From assembly GCF_001646785.1 (NCBI RefSeq), contig NZ_LRRH01000005.1, positions 124,001 through 188,000 on the forward strand: a DNA stretch of 64,000 nt, given 5' to 3'. Positions 25,214 through 36,356 of the stretch are shown here, one piece after another. The notes beneath the pieces are model-generated. The model did not search any database. It saw only the letters and a program-made list of their open reading frames with translations, and was not told the DNA's origin. The number at the start of each line of letters is the position of its first letter. Positions within the stretch are counted from its first letter, which is position 1. The DNA comes from Rhodococcus phenolicus. GTDB taxonomy: Bacteria > Actinomycetota > Actinomycetes > Mycobacteriales > Mycobacteriaceae. The position numbers and the translations under genes were made by a program.

Positions 25214-28200
25214 CTACAGCCGGTGCACCGTCCCCGCCGTGACCGCCGCTTCGAGGAACGCGAGCGGCACGGCGGGGCGTCCGTCGTCGAGGACGCGCCG
25301 CACCACCGCGAGCACGTGGGGCCCGCCGTCGGGCAGGAACCGGGCCAGTCCCGCACGGTCCGCGACGGCCGAGATCGAGGCGAGCAGGCTCGCGGCCTCG
25401 TCGTCGCGCCCGGCCGCGTCGAGGCACGCCACCAGCAGCCGCTCGGCGAGCAGCGTGCGCCGCGGCCATCTGCCGTCCCGCCACTTCTGCACCCATTCCG
25501 ACGCCCAGCGGCACGCGAGGTCGGCGTGTTCGGCTGTGGGGTCGGCCAGCAGCAACCGGATCGCGGTCGCCTCGTCGATCTGCGCCGTCAGCAGCGCGGT
25601 ACCCGATTCGGGTCGCTCGGCCGCACCGTACCCCGCGATCGGCCGCCGTCGGCGGACCGGCGGCAGATCCAGACGGACGCGTTCGTTCTCGACGGCCGCG
25701 GCCAGACGCTCGAGTTGCAGGTTCGCGGCGGCGTCGGCACCGTCGCGCAATCGTTCGGCCGCGGTGCCGCGGTCGTCGCGTACCGCCGCGACGCGCGCCC
25801 CGACGACGAATCTGGCGATCTTGAAATCGACGACGCCGCCTTCGGCGCCCAGCACGTAACCGTCGTCGAGCAGGCGCGCCGCCTCGTCGAGTTCGCCTCT
25901 CTCGTAGAGGAACTCGCCACGCACCGATCCTGCGAGCAGCGCCGCCGACGAGTGCCGGCCGCCCGCGCGCCGCGACAGGGCCAGGGCTTCCCGGAAATGT
26001 TCGGCGGCGGTGTCGACATCGAGTTCCTCGAACGCGGCGAGCCCCAGGAGGGAATGCCCGTGCATGAGGTTGTACGGCCCGGCGTTGAGTTCGTGATACG
26101 GCCACGCGAGTTCCTGCAGCCGCCGCGCCTCCGCGAAATCACCGAGATACACCGCATCGAACGTGGCCGTGTTGAGCCCGGACGACACCACCACGGACGG
26201 CAGGGTCGCGGCCCGGGCCAGGCAGTGTTCGACCAGTTGGTCCGCGCGTCCGACACGATCGGCGCGGACGTCGACGAAACTGTGGATCACCTGCACCTCG
26301 ACGGCCGTGTCGGCGGCTTCGTCGCCTTCGAGAGCACCGGCCGCCATCCCACTCTCGACCAGGCCGAGTGCCCGCAGTCCGGGACGGATGCGGTGGGTGA
26401 CGACGTTCGCCCACGCGACGGCCAGTTGCAGACGCGGTCGGCGCGCCACCTCCGCCGCGGGCAGCTTCTCGACGAGGCCGAGCAGCACCGATCCCCTGCC
26501 GTGTTCGAGGAGGCGCCGTCCGTCCCGCTCGACGAGATCGACGGCACGCTCGTCGTCCCCTGTCGCGAGCGCATGGTCGACTGCCTCGGTGAGCATGGCA
26601 TGGTTCTCGAACCACCGTGATGCGGTGCGGTGCAACTGGATCGACCGATCGGGACGGTCCCGTTCGAGACGCTGGCGCAGGAACTCGGCGAACAGCGGCT
26701 GGAACCGGAACCACCGCCCCTCCTGATCCACCCGGTGGAGGAAGAGGTCGCGTTCCTCGATCTCCTCGAGCATCGCCTGCGCCCGCTCGTGTCCGCTGAG
26801 TGTCGCTGCGAGACTCCCGCAGGTGCGGTCGGTGACCGCCGCGGTGAGGAGGAAGTCGACCAGTTCCGGTTCGAGCGACGCGAGGACGTTCTCGGCGAGA
26901 AATTCGCCGATGTCGCGGTGCCGGCCGGACAGGTGGGCGATGAAGTCGTCCGCGTCCTCGTGCCCGCGCAGCGACATCGACGCCAGCTGCAGGGCGGCCG
27001 GCCAGCCGTCCGTCGCTGCCGTCAGCGCCGCGACACGGTCGTCGTCGAGGGCGAGGCCGCAGTGCCCCACGAGGAATTCGCGGGCTTCCTGCGTACTGAA
27101 ACGCAGTTCGTGGAAATCGATCTCGATCAGGTCGTCGCGTACCCGCATCCGGCTCATCGGAAGCCCGGCGCGTGTCCGCCCGACCACCATCACCTGCAGA
27201 TGACGGCAGCAGTTGTCCAGCAGGAACCCCATCGCCGCGAAGGTGCGGCGGTCGGTGACGCGGTGCCAGTCGTCGAGAATGACGACGACACGTTCGCCGG
27301 CTGCGTGGATCTCGTCGATCAACGAGGTGAGCACATACCTCTCGGCCTCGTCGCCGCGCTCGGCGAGGGCCTGACCCAGCTCGTCGACGAGCGCCGGGCG
27401 GACCTGCCGGACCGCTTCGAGGAGGTGCGTGAGGAACCACACGACATTGTTGTCGTCGCCGTCGACGTTCAGCCACGCGACCGGGACCGCGTCACGATCG
27501 AGCACGTACCGCCACTGCAACGCGAGCATCGTCTTGCCGAACCCGGGCGGCGCGTGCACGGCGATCAGCCGGCGACGCCGCTCACCGGCGAGCAGGGCGA
27601 GCAACTTGCGGCGCGCCACGAGCCTTCGTGTCGGCACGGGCGGGCGGAACCGGGTGGCCGGAGCCGGCGGCGTGGTGATCCGTGTGCCGCCGCCGGTGCG
27701 CCGGGCACTGCGCCCGCTCGTCCCCGTCGCGCCCCCGAGAAGTACCGGCTCGTGCGTGGGGTCCGGCGGACCGGCGATGAACATCTCGTCGACGACGAGG
27801 CCCTGTCGTGCCTGGACGTCGCGCAGTTGCTCCCCGAATTCGGCGGCGGTCGCGGGCCGATCCCGTGGATCGGCCGACATGGCCTGCTCGATGACCGCGG
27901 ACAGCGCGTCGGGCACGCCCTCCTCACGCAGATCCGGAACCGGTTCGGTGCTCATACGCACGAACTGGGTGACGATCTTCTCACCGCTGCGGCGTTCGAA
28001 GGCGGCGTGCCCGGTGAGCGCGCAGAACAGTGTCGCGGCGAGGCTGTACACATCGGATGCCGGGGTCGGGGTGTGCCCGGACAGCACCTCGGGTGCGGTG
28101 AACGCCGGTGATCCGGTGACCTCCCCGGTCACCGTCTCGAATCCGCCGCGGATCCGCGCGATCCCGAAGTCGGTGAGCTGGGGTTCGCCGAACTCGGTGA

Positions 28201-28669
28201 GCATGATGTTCGCGGGCTTGACGTCGCGGTGCAGGATGCCGAGCCGGTGGGCGGTCTCGAGTGCCCCGGCCAGCGCCACCCCCAGGTGCACGGTTTCCTC
28301 CCAGCCGACGGGGCCGGTGCGGCGGATCCGCACGTCCAGCGAATCCCGGCGGTGGTACTGCATCACCAGATAGGGCCTGCCGGACACGGTGGTTCCGACC
28401 TGCATGACGTTGACGATGTGCGGGTGCCCGGACAGCCGGCCCATGGCGCGCTGCTCGCGGAGGAACCGTTCGAGGTTGTCCTCGTCCAGGTGCGAGGTCA
28501 GTACCTTGACCGCCACCGTCCGGTCGAGAGCGACCTCGTGACAGCGGTAGACGATTCCGAATCCGCCACGGCCGATCTCGTGTGCGTCCGTGAATCCGGC
28601 AAGGGCGAGTTCCGTTGCGACGTCGGGTCCGACGTCGCGCTGTGTGGACAGCGGATCCTGCCCGGCCAC
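25214..28669 (-). CDS. pknK: Serine/threonine kinase fused to MalT-like ATPase, PknK type
   Basis: 1151 residues. N-terminal kinase: glycine loop GRGGFG (33-38), Lys55, HRDVKPAN (147-154), DFG (167-169) and activation-loop Thr179/Thr181, the same positions reported for M. tuberculosis PknK. A Pro-rich linker leads to a MalT/LAL-type STAND ATPase with P-loop APPGFGKT (373-380), LDDWHRV, and a long helical-repeat C-terminus without a LuxR HTH. I chose the GTG at 28667-28669, which has GAGG upstream and aligns with the M. tuberculosis N-terminus. PknK is linked to growth-phase control of transcription and translation. No transmembrane helix, so it is cytoplasmic. Confidence 0.93.
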   Translation of the reverse strand: MAGQDPLSTQRDVGPDVATELALAGFTDAHEIGRGGFGIVYRCHEVALDRTVAVKVLTSHLDEDNLERFLREQRAMGRLSGHPHIVNVMQVGTTVSGRPYLVMQYHRRDSLDVRIRRTGPVGWEETVHLGVALAGALETAHRLGILHRDVKPANIMLTEFGEPQLTDFGIARIRGGFETVTGEVTGSPAFTAPEVLSGHTPTPASDVYSLAATLFCALTGHAAFERRSGEKIVTQFVRMSTEPVPDLREEGVPDALSAVIEQAMSADPRDRPATAAEFGEQLRDVQARQGLVVDEMFIAGPPDPTHEPVLLGGATGTSGRSARRTGGGTRITTPPAPATRFRPPVPTRRLVARRKLLALLAGERRRRLIAVHAPPGFGKTMLALQWRYVLDRDAVPVAWLNVDGDDNNVVWFLTHLLEAVRQVRPALVDELGQALAERGDEAERYVLTSLIDEIHAAGERVVVILDDWHRVTDRRTFAAMGFLLDNCCRHLQVMVVGRTRAGLPMSRMRVRDDLIEIDFHELRFSTQEAREFLVGHCGLALDDDRVAALTAATDGWPAALQLASMSLRGHEDADDFIAHLSGRHRDIGEFLAENVLASLEPELVDFLLTAAVTDRTCGSLAATLSGHERAQAMLEEIEERDLFLHRVDQEGRWFRFQPLFAEFLRQRLERDRPDRSIQLHRTASRWFENHAMLTEAVDHALATGDDERAVDLVERDGRRLLEHGRGSVLLGLVEKLPAAEVARRPRLQLAVAWANVVTHRIRPGLRALGLVESGMAAGALEGDEAADTAVEVQVIHSFVDVRADRVGRADQLVEHCLARAATLPSVVVSSGLNTATFDAVYLGDFAEARRLQELAWPYHELNAGPYNLMHGHSLLGLAAFEELDVDTAAEHFREALALSRRAGGRHSSAALLAGSVRGEFLYERGELDEAARLLDDGYVLGAEGGVVDFKIARFVVGARVAAVRDDRGTAAERLRDGADAAANLQLERLAAAVENERVRLDLPPVRRRRPIAGYGAAERPESGTALLTAQIDEATAIRLLLADPTAEHADLACRWASEWVQKWRDGRWPRRTLLAERLLVACLDAAGRDDEAASLLASISAVADRAGLARFLPDGGPHVLAVVRRVLDDGRPAVPLAFLEAAVTAGTVHRL

Positions 28670-28781
28670 GGTCGCCCTCGCATCTCGTTCGCAGTGCCGA
28701 TGCTTGCTTCTTCCCGCTTCCATCGAGGATAACGTTCGCCACCGACATGCGGACCCGGTCGGCGCAAAGGCCCCGAAGCGG

Positions 28782-30254
28782 TCAGACCACCAGCCGGGAT
28801 TCGGTGAGGTCACGGCCGATCGCGAGCGCGCGGTACGCCTCGGCGACCGCGGTGACTCCGCGACGGAGGTCGTCGGGTTCCCGCGTGTACGGCAGGCGCA
28901 CGAAACGCTCGAACGCGCCCTGCACCCCGAATCGGGGGCCGGCGGCGAGCAGCACCCCGTGGTTGGGGGCGATCGCGGCGAGGGCGGTCGACACCGGTTC
29001 GGGCATCCGCACCCACAGCGACATGCCGCCGCGCCCCACCGGACACTCCCATCCCGGCAGGTGTGCATCGAGTTCCTCGAGCATCACCGTCCGCTGCTTC
29101 CGTAGCTGCGCGCGCCGCCCGGCGAGCAGTTCGTCGACGTCGGCGAGCAGGTGCGCCGCGGCGAGCTGTTCCATGACGGGAGTACCGAGATCCACCGCGG
29201 ACCTCGCGCCGGTGAGCCGGGTGATCAGGTCGCGGTCGGCGCGGATCCAGCCGACACGAAGCCCACCCCACAGGGACTTGCCGGTCGAACCGATGGTCAC
29301 GACCGACTCGCCGTGGCCGAGGGCCTGCGCGTAGGACGCGACCGACGGCGGCGGCGGCGCGTCGAGCCACAGATCCACCATCGTCTCGTCGACGACGACG
29401 GTCATGCGGGTCTCACGGGCGATGCGGGCGAGTTCGGCGCGACCGTCCTCCCCGAGGCACAGACCGGTCGGGTTGTGGAAGTCCGGGATCAGGTAGGCCA
29501 TGCGCGCCGCCGTCTGGCGGGCGGCGCTGCGCAGCCCGTCCGGGTCCCAGCCGCCGTCGGCGCCGCCCTCCGGCCGCACCGGCACCGGGATCGGGCGGGC
29601 ACCGTGCCGCCGGATCGCCTCGAGCGCGTTCGGGTAGGTCGGATGGTCGACGACGACGCGGTCGCCGGGATCCGTGAGCACCCCGAGCAGCAGCCTCAAC
29701 GCGTGCTGGGCTCCGGTGGTGACCATGATCTGGTCGACGCTCGTGGGCAGGCCGCGCTCGGCGTAGCGCTGCGCGATCACTTCCCGCAGGCCCGGAATGC
29801 CGATGGGTTCGACTCCGTGGCCGGTGAGGTACGCGGGCATGGCTCGCAGCGCCGCCGCGTAGGCCGTTTCGATCTCCGGTCCCGGCGCAGGCATCGACGC
29901 GTCGCTCAGGTCGATCGCTTCCCCCACGGGCGCGGCGGACCGCTCCCGGTTCCCGGCCGGGCGCGGGGCGTCAACCGGTTTCGCGACGACGCTGCGGGCG
30001 CCCTGCCTGCTGTGGAGATATCCCTGTTCGCGCAGCACGGTGTACGCGGAGGTGATGGTGGTGCGGCTCAGCGACAGCGCGGTCGCGAGTTCGCGTTCGC
30101 TGGGCAGCGCGACTCCGAGCGGCACGCGGCCGTCGTGCACGAGCAGCCGGATGCCGTCGGCGAGCGCCCGGTAGGCGGGGCGCGCGTCGTCGGTGTCCTG
30201 CCAGTTGCCGAGGTCCCGTGCGAGGGAACAGGCGCCGATCGCGCGAGTCATCAC
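28782..30254 (-). CDS. MocR-type regulator: GntR DNA-binding domain plus aminotransferase-like domain
   Basis: 490 residues. A winged-helix GntR domain at about 25-95 (LPSERELATALSLSRTTITS, LREQGYL) is followed by a fold-type I aminotransferase domain with PLP lysine in IGSTGKSLWGG. MocR proteins use PLP or an aminated ligand as effector; PdxR is the vitamin B6-sensing example. Its divergent neighbour is ogt rather than pdxS/pdxT, so the target is uncertain. The 67-bp gap between them holds several GTCCAGT repeats that are good candidates for its operator. Confidence 0.9.
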   Translation of the reverse strand: MMTRAIGACSLARDLGNWQDTDDARPAYRALADGIRLLVHDGRVPLGVALPSERELATALSLSRTTITSAYTVLREQGYLHSRQGARSVVAKPVDAPRPAGNRERSAAPVGEAIDLSDASMPAPGPEIETAYAAALRAMPAYLTGHGVEPIGIPGLREVIAQRYAERGLPTSVDQIMVTTGAQHALRLLLGVLTDPGDRVVVDHPTYPNALEAIRRHGARPIPVPVRPEGGADGGWDPDGLRSAARQTAARMAYLIPDFHNPTGLCLGEDGRAELARIARETRMTVVVDETMVDLWLDAPPPPSVASYAQALGHGESVVTIGSTGKSLWGGLRVGWIRADRDLITRLTGARSAVDLGTPVMEQLAAAHLLADVDELLAGRRAQLRKQRTVMLEELDAHLPGWECPVGRGGMSLWVRMPEPVSTALAAIAPNHGVLLAAGPRFGVQGAFERFVRLPYTREPDDLRRGVTAVAEAYRALAIGRDLTESRLVV

Positions 30255-30256
30255 CG

Positions 30257-30320
30257 GTCCAGTATGGCAGTCCAGTCTCGAACAGTGGCCACCTGTCGGC
30301 GGTCCAGTTCATACTGGGAC
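30257..30320. promoter_or_regulatory. GTCCAGT repeats between mocR-type gene and ogt
   Basis: Direct copies of GTCCAGT start at 30257, 30270 and 30302, and an inverted ACTGG lies at 30313-30317, making GTCCAGT-TCAT-ACTGG a near-palindrome. They fill the 67-bp divergent gap. MocR proteins commonly bind direct repeats in such gaps, so these are probably operators of the adjacent regulator. Confidence 0.6.
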
Positions 30321-30321
30321 G

Positions 30322-30924
30322 GTGACCGCACCCGGCACCGCCGCCACCCGAGAGCCACCCGCCGCAGCTCGGTCTGCGCGAAATCCGCTGCACACGGCGT
30401 TCGCGCTGTTCGACACCGCGATCGGCACGTGCGCGATCATCTGGTCGGCCACCGGCGTCGTCGGGCTGCAGCTGCCCGAGCCCGCCCCGGAACCGACCCG
30501 CGACGAGGTGCGGCGCCGGTTCCCCACCGCCGACGAGCACCCCGTACCGCCCGCGATCGCGCCGATCGTGGAAGCGGTGACGGCCCACCTGACCGGCGCC
30601 GCCGACGATCTGCGCTGGGTACCGGTGGACTACCGGGATGTATCCGAATTCGACTGTGCGGTCTACGAATTCACCCGTTCCCTCGATCCCGGCTCGACAG
30701 CGACCTACGGCGAGGTCGCCGCGGCGCTGGGACGGCCGGGCGGGGCGCAGGCGGTCGGTCAGGCCCTGGGCCGCAACCCGGTTCCGCTCGTCGTTCCCTG
30801 TCATCGGGTCCTCGCCGCCGGCGGGGCCATCGGCGGGTTCTCCGCCCCGGGCAGCATCGTCACCAAACGCGAACTGCTCGCCCTCGAACACACACCGGGA
30901 TTCAACGACCCGACGCTGTTCTGA
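30322..30924 (+). CDS. ogt: Methylated-DNA-protein cysteine methyltransferase
   Basis: 200 residues. Suicide repair protein that transfers alkyl groups from O6-alkylguanine to Cys160 in the invariant PCHRV motif. The helix-turn-helix GSTATYGEVAAALGRPGGAQAVGQALG (124-150) and the following GGAIGGF are standard. The N-terminal 25 residues (VTAPGTAATRE...) are disordered-looking. GTG at 30322 was preferred because earlier in-frame starts lie inside the divergent operator region and the mocR gene. Strong assignment. Confidence 0.93.
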   Translation: MTAPGTAATREPPAAARSARNPLHTAFALFDTAIGTCAIIWSATGVVGLQLPEPAPEPTRDEVRRRFPTADEHPVPPAIAPIVEAVTAHLTGAADDLRWVPVDYRDVSEFDCAVYEFTRSLDPGSTATYGEVAAALGRPGGAQAVGQALGRNPVPLVVPCHRVLAAGGAIGGFSAPGSIVTKRELLALEHTPGFNDPTLF

Positions 30925-30972
30925 TCGCGTCGCGGTTCCCCGGCGCCGTTCCCCGGCGTCGCGCGGGCAGCC

Positions 30973-33591
30973 TCAGAGCTGCTTGCGGTTCCGCTCGCGC
31001 AGCGCCTCGCCCAGTTGCGTGCGGTCCGTGACGCCGAGTTTCATGCAGGCCCGGTAGATGTGCCCCTCGACGGTGCGCACCGACAGCACCAGCCGGTCGG
31101 CGATCTCCTGATTGCTGAGCCCGGTCGCCACCATCGTCGCGATTTCCCGTTCCCGCTTGGTGAGCGGAAGCGGCTGTGCTGCTTCGAGAATCGCGGGGGT
31201 GGTCACGTGATCGCACTGCTCGGCGAGTGTGTTCGCCGCAGCGGCAGCGTTGAGTGCCTCGTTCCGGCGTCCCGCTGCCATCGCGGCCCGGGCGGCCTGC
31301 GCGTAGGCGTCCGCGGCGTCGATCGGGATCCCCATGGCCTCGTACTCGCGTGCGATGTCGACGAGCTTGCCGTGATCTGCTGCCTCTACCGCCGCCGCCT
31401 GCGCGGCGGCGAGCGGCACCAGGCGTCCGTCGCACACCTCGGCGAGTTCGGAGAGCCGCGCCGCGGTGGTGGTGTCCCCGAACCGCATCGCGGTGTACAG
31501 CGCGAGCGCCTCCACACCGAACTGCCCGCTCTCCGAGGCCGTTCCGATGACGGAGCGGGTGGTCGCGAGCGCCCGGGACAGCTCGCCCCGGGACGCGAAC
31601 AACCAGGCCCGGGCAAGTTCGTGTTGCACCGCGTTGAGAAGCAGCGGGCTGTTGCGCGCAGCCGCGACCTCCAGGATCGCATCTGCGTCGGCGACGCGAC
31701 CCAGCAGCGCATACGCCACGACGAGCGGCCCGTACGCGGGGAACACCCACGCGATCGCGTTCGTGGGCGGGCCGACGCTCAACGCCGCAATCGCCTGCTC
31801 GAGACGGCGCGCCGCATCGCAGACCCGCCCCCGGGCCAGTTCGACATCGGCGACGACGACGCTGGCCTGCCCCCACGCGAGATACTCGAGACTGCTTGCG
31901 CTGTCGAGGAAACGGCGCGCCCGGCGCTCGGCCGCGTCGAACTCGCCGGCGAGGAGCTGGGCGTGCACGGACGCGACCGCGGCCATGTAGCGGAACAGGC
32001 CGTCGACCTGATCGGCGACGGTGTCGTTGCGGGCCGCAGCCGCGCACGCAGCGGAAGTTCGCCCGGACACACCGTTCGCCCACAGTTGCGCGTAGGTGGC
32101 GAACTCGACGGCCCAGGGAAGCAGGTCCGGTGCGGCCATCACCGCGTCCGCCTCGGCGAGTCCCTCCTCGATCCGGTTCCGTGACACAGCACAGGTCGCC
32201 GCCAGCGCGCGCACGGCCAGTACCAGCGCGGGATGCTCCACGCGCTCCCGCAACAGCGCGAGAACCTGTTCGGCCGCCGCGACGTCGCCCTTCCCGAAGA
32301 ACAGGTTGGACGCGCGGGTCATGCCCCACCGCAACAACTGTGCCGGATCGAGCTCGTCCGGATCGAACACGGCCAGCTGCGCCTCGGCCTCGTCGCAGCG
32401 CCCGAGCCACAGAAGCGTGCGGGCCAGGAGCTGTGCGGCGTCGAACCCGCCTCCCGCGCGCACTGCGGCCCGCGCGAACCGCTCGCCGAGTCCGAAGTCG
32501 GCGAGCCGGATGGCGCTGCGCGCCGCCGAGATCAGCAGCGCGATGTCGGGCGCGCGGTCGCTCTCGAGCGCGAGTTCGGTGAGCCGGATGTGCGCGGCCG
32601 GGGTCGACAGATCGGAGGACTGCAGCGCCTCGACGAGCGAGCCGCGCAGACGCCGTGCCGCGGCCCGTCCGACGCCGGCGCGGATGACCTCGCTGAACAG
32701 TGGGTGCGCGTAGTGGACCTCGAGTCCGGGTCCGTCCTCGTGGATTCTGATCAGGCCGCGGCTCTCCGCTTCCTCGACCGCGTCCTCCCCTGCAATGGAG
32801 GCCAGGGTGTCGAGGTCGATCGGTTCGCAGAACGCGAGGAGCTGCAGGCAGCACAGCACGTCGTCGGGCAGCTGTGCGATGCGGCCCTCGAGCAGCGCGG
32901 CGAGTTCGGACGTGATGGCCGCACGCCCCCGCAGCTGCCAGACACCGCTTTTCTCCCGGAGCGTGCCCGCTTCGAGCGCGCCCTCGACGAGATGCCGCAG
33001 GAACAGCGCGTTTCCACCCGACGCCTCCCACATGCGATCTGCACTGAGTTCCTCGAGGATTCCGCCGAGAACCGATTCGATGTACTGGGTGCTCTGCTCG
33101 CGGCTGAACGGCGTCAGTTCGAGGTGCTCGAGATAGCCGTCCTTCCACAGCGAGGTCACCGCATCGGGCACCGATTCGCCGGTGCGGACGGTCGCGACGA
33201 TGTGCGCGACCCCGTCGATCGCGAGCTGGTGCAGGAACGTCGCCGACAACTGGTCGAGCAGATGCGCGTCGTCGACGCCGATGACGATGCCCGTGCCGTC
33301 CGCGAGCAGCGCTTCGCGGGCGGCGGCGAGGAAGTTGACGGGATCGCGCGACGTGGCCGACCCCACCAGGTGCGCGAACACACCGAGCGGGATGCTGCGA
33401 GCGGACTCGGTTCCGGCCACCCACCGCACCCCGCCGGGCAACGACGCGGTCGCGAACCGCGCGAGAGTGGTCTTCCCGACGCCGGCGGCGCCGGTGAGCA
33501 CCACCCCGCACGTACCGGCGTCGGCAGTGAGTGCCCGAAGTATGACGTCGAACTCCCCCTGCCGCTGAATCAGCGGCCAAGTCTGACTCAT
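30973..33591 (-). CDS. Large ATP-binding LuxR-family (LAL) transcriptional regulator
   Basis: 872 residues: an N-terminal AAA/STAND ATPase with P-loop GAAGVGKT (34-41) and Walker [13 protein letters not shown], a long alpha-helical TPR-like middle, and a C-terminal LuxR HTH. The HTH reads [20 protein letters not shown] and then [22 protein letters not shown] regulators (MalT type) assemble on ATP and an inducer to activate transcription. No operon partner shares its strand immediately downstream, so its targets cannot be named. purA lies 75 bp upstream on the same strand. Confidence 0.9.
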   Translation of the reverse strand: MSQTWPLIQRQGEFDVILRALTADAGTCGVVLTGAAGVGKTTLARFATASLPGGVRWVAGTESARSIPLGVFAHLVGSATSRDPVNFLAAAREALLADGTGIVIGVDDAHLLDQLSATFLHQLAIDGVAHIVATVRTGESVPDAVTSLWKDGYLEHLELTPFSREQSTQYIESVLGGILEELSADRMWEASGGNALFLRHLVEGALEAGTLREKSGVWQLRGRAAITSELAALLEGRIAQLPDDVLCCLQLLAFCEPIDLDTLASIAGEDAVEEAESRGLIRIHEDGPGLEVHYAHPLFSEVIRAGVGRAAARRLRGSLVEALQSSDLSTPAAHIRLTELALESDRAPDIALLISAARSAIRLADFGLGERFARAAVRAGGGFDAAQLLARTLLWLGRCDEAEAQLAVFDPDELDPAQLLRWGMTRASNLFFGKGDVAAAEQVLALLRERVEHPALVLAVRALAATCAVSRNRIEEGLAEADAVMAAPDLLPWAVEFATYAQLWANGVSGRTSAACAAAARNDTVADQVDGLFRYMAAVASVHAQLLAGEFDAAERRARRFLDSASSLEYLAWGQASVVVADVELARGRVCDAARRLEQAIAALSVGPPTNAIAWVFPAYGPLVVAYALLGRVADADAILEVAAARNSPLLLNAVQHELARAWLFASRGELSRALATTRSVIGTASESGQFGVEALALYTAMRFGDTTTAARLSELAEVCDGRLVPLAAAQAAAVEAADHGKLVDIAREYEAMGIPIDAADAYAQAARAAMAAGRRNEALNAAAAANTLAEQCDHVTTPAILEAAQPLPLTKREREIATMVATGLSNQEIADRLVLSVRTVEGHIYRACMKLGVTDRTQLGEALRERNRKQL

Positions 33592-33631
33592 GGCCAGGAT
33601 TCTAGTCCCGGCAGGGGGCGCCTACGGCAAC

Positions 33632-33664
33632 TCGGTGAAGACCACGAAACCGGGTGTTCACCGA
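33632..33664. terminator. Hairpin downstream of purA
   Basis: TCGGTGAA and TTCACCGA form an 8-bp stem around a 17-nt loop, starting 2 bp after the purA stop and before the LAL start at 33591. There is no U-run. It may end purA transcripts or only attenuate them. Confidence 0.45.
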
Positions 33665-33666
33665 CG

Positions 33667-35037
<1,371 letters not shown>

Positions 35038-35171
35038 TCAGTCTAGTCGACGGCCTGTCGTCCATCGTGCCCGGCGTCACCGAAAGGCCGCGCACACCCG
35101 GTTCGAGCCTTCACTACAGTGGACGACGACGCTGGACACCTGCCCGACCCGATCTGTTGCAAGGAGCCCTG

Positions 35172-35834
35172 TTGACCCCGGTAGTGCTCAAATGCGGTGA
35201 AACACCCGTACCGCTGGCGCTCACGTCGGTGACCGCGGTGTCCGCACCCGCCCTACCGGACAAGGACGACTTCGAGGATGCATTCGCCCACCTCGAAGCG
35301 GTCGAGGATCCTCGTCTGATCGTGGTCGGTGGCGACGCCGCGTTCGCGGCAACCCTGACCCGGCTGATGCGCACCGACCGCCTGAGTGTGGAGCTGGCGT
35401 ACGTGCCGGAGAAGCGCACGCCCGCCACCGAAGCCTACGGATTGCGTACGGGTTCGAAGGCTGCCGCGGAGGCACTGCGGAGTGAGGCACGGTCCATCCC
35501 GCTGATCCGGGACGATGCGGGAATCGCACTGGTGGGCCGCGCCCTCGTGGAGGGTGACGGTCCCGATCTCGTCGGGGAGGCGTACGTCGACGACACACGG
35601 CTGTTCTCCGGCACTGTCCCCGGTCTGCGCATCGAACCGACTCCGACACTGCCCGGATTGCGGGCGGCCGTCGACCGTCCGCGCTGGTTCGGCGGGTACC
35701 GCTGGACCCAGGGCCGCGCCGTGCAACTCGGCTCACCGGGTGCGGTGCTGACCCGTGACGGGGTCGCGAACCCACGGGCGGTGAAGCGCTCGACGTTCTA
35801 TCGGCACGACCAGAACTGGCTGCTGGTGCTCTGA
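35172..35834 (+). CDS. Conserved hypothetical protein, Rv0358-like
   Basis: 220 residues, start TTG at 35172 with AAGGAG 5 nt upstream. Features include LIVVGGDAAFAATLTRLMRTDRL, reminiscent of a nucleotide or diacylglycerol-kinase-like strand-loop, and a C-terminal RWFGGYRWTQGRAVQLGSPG. The position next to purA is shared with M. tuberculosis. Function is not established and I see no catalytic motif that would settle it; a diacylglycerol/NAD kinase-like fold is only a weak possibility. Confidence 0.75.
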   Translation: MTPVVLKCGETPVPLALTSVTAVSAPALPDKDDFEDAFAHLEAVEDPRLIVVGGDAAFAATLTRLMRTDRLSVELAYVPEKRTPATEAYGLRTGSKAAAEALRSEARSIPLIRDDAGIALVGRALVEGDGPDLVGEAYVDDTRLFSGTVPGLRIEPTPTLPGLRAAVDRPRWFGGYRWTQGRAVQLGSPGAVLTRDGVANPRAVKRSTFYRHDQNWLLVL

Positions 35835-36133
35835 CGACGCTCGCCGGCGCCGGAGTGGGCCTGGCACTGCCGACCTTCCTGGCCACGGCGACCGCGGCGC
35901 TGCCTCCGGCGCGAGCGGCGACCGGCAGCGCGGTCGTCAATGCGGACCGGCAGATCGGCACCGTGCTCGGTGTGGCAGCGATCGTCACGGCCCTCGCGGC
36001 CGGCGGCGACACCGGATTCGACCGGGCATGGTGGATCGTCGTCGCGCTCGCGGCGGTCACTGTGATTGCCGCCCTTCGGATCACACCTCGCGCTGCGGTA
36101 TCCACGACCGTCGGCCAGGAGCGGGTCCGATGA
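35835..36133 (+). pseudogene. C-terminal fragment of a DHA2-type MFS transporter
   Basis: About 99 codons reading TTLAGAGVGLALPTFLATAT, then RAATGSAVVNADRQIGTVLG and a final helix, the last quarter of a drug-proton antiporter of the EmrB/QacA class (about 470 residues). No start codon with a ribosome site and none of the other 10-11 helices are present. The open frame begins right at the stop of the preceding gene. A GTG at 35855 could only make a two-to-three-helix stub. Interpreted as a deletion remnant. Confidence 0.7.
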
Positions 36134-36356
36134 CCGGTTCACCGACCCCCGGACTTCCGGACTCGTTCGACGCCACCTGGCGCGGGTTCTGCGGTCTGCC
36201 GGCCGGAGTGTTGCGGCATGCCACCGCCGCCGAACCGGACGCCGTGCCGACGGCCGTCACCGCGCGGACCCGGGTGTCGACGACACCGAACTTCGCACGG
36301 CCACCGGAGAACTCGCCGCCCAGGGCCGGCGGTTGCGGCGCATCACGGGGCGTTGA
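36130..36356 (+). pseudogene. Possible degraded small gene after the MFS fragment
   Basis: An ATG at 36130 overlaps the MFS fragment stop (ATGA), and the first 35 codons (MTGSPTPGLPDSFDATWRGF and on) look protein-like. The frame then turns arginine/proline-rich. A neighbouring frame ends convincingly as DDTELRTATGELAAQGRRLR before a stop at 36356, suggesting a frameshift in between. No family is recognised, and the 3' end overlaps the convergent WYL gene by 14 bp. Confidence 0.25.
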
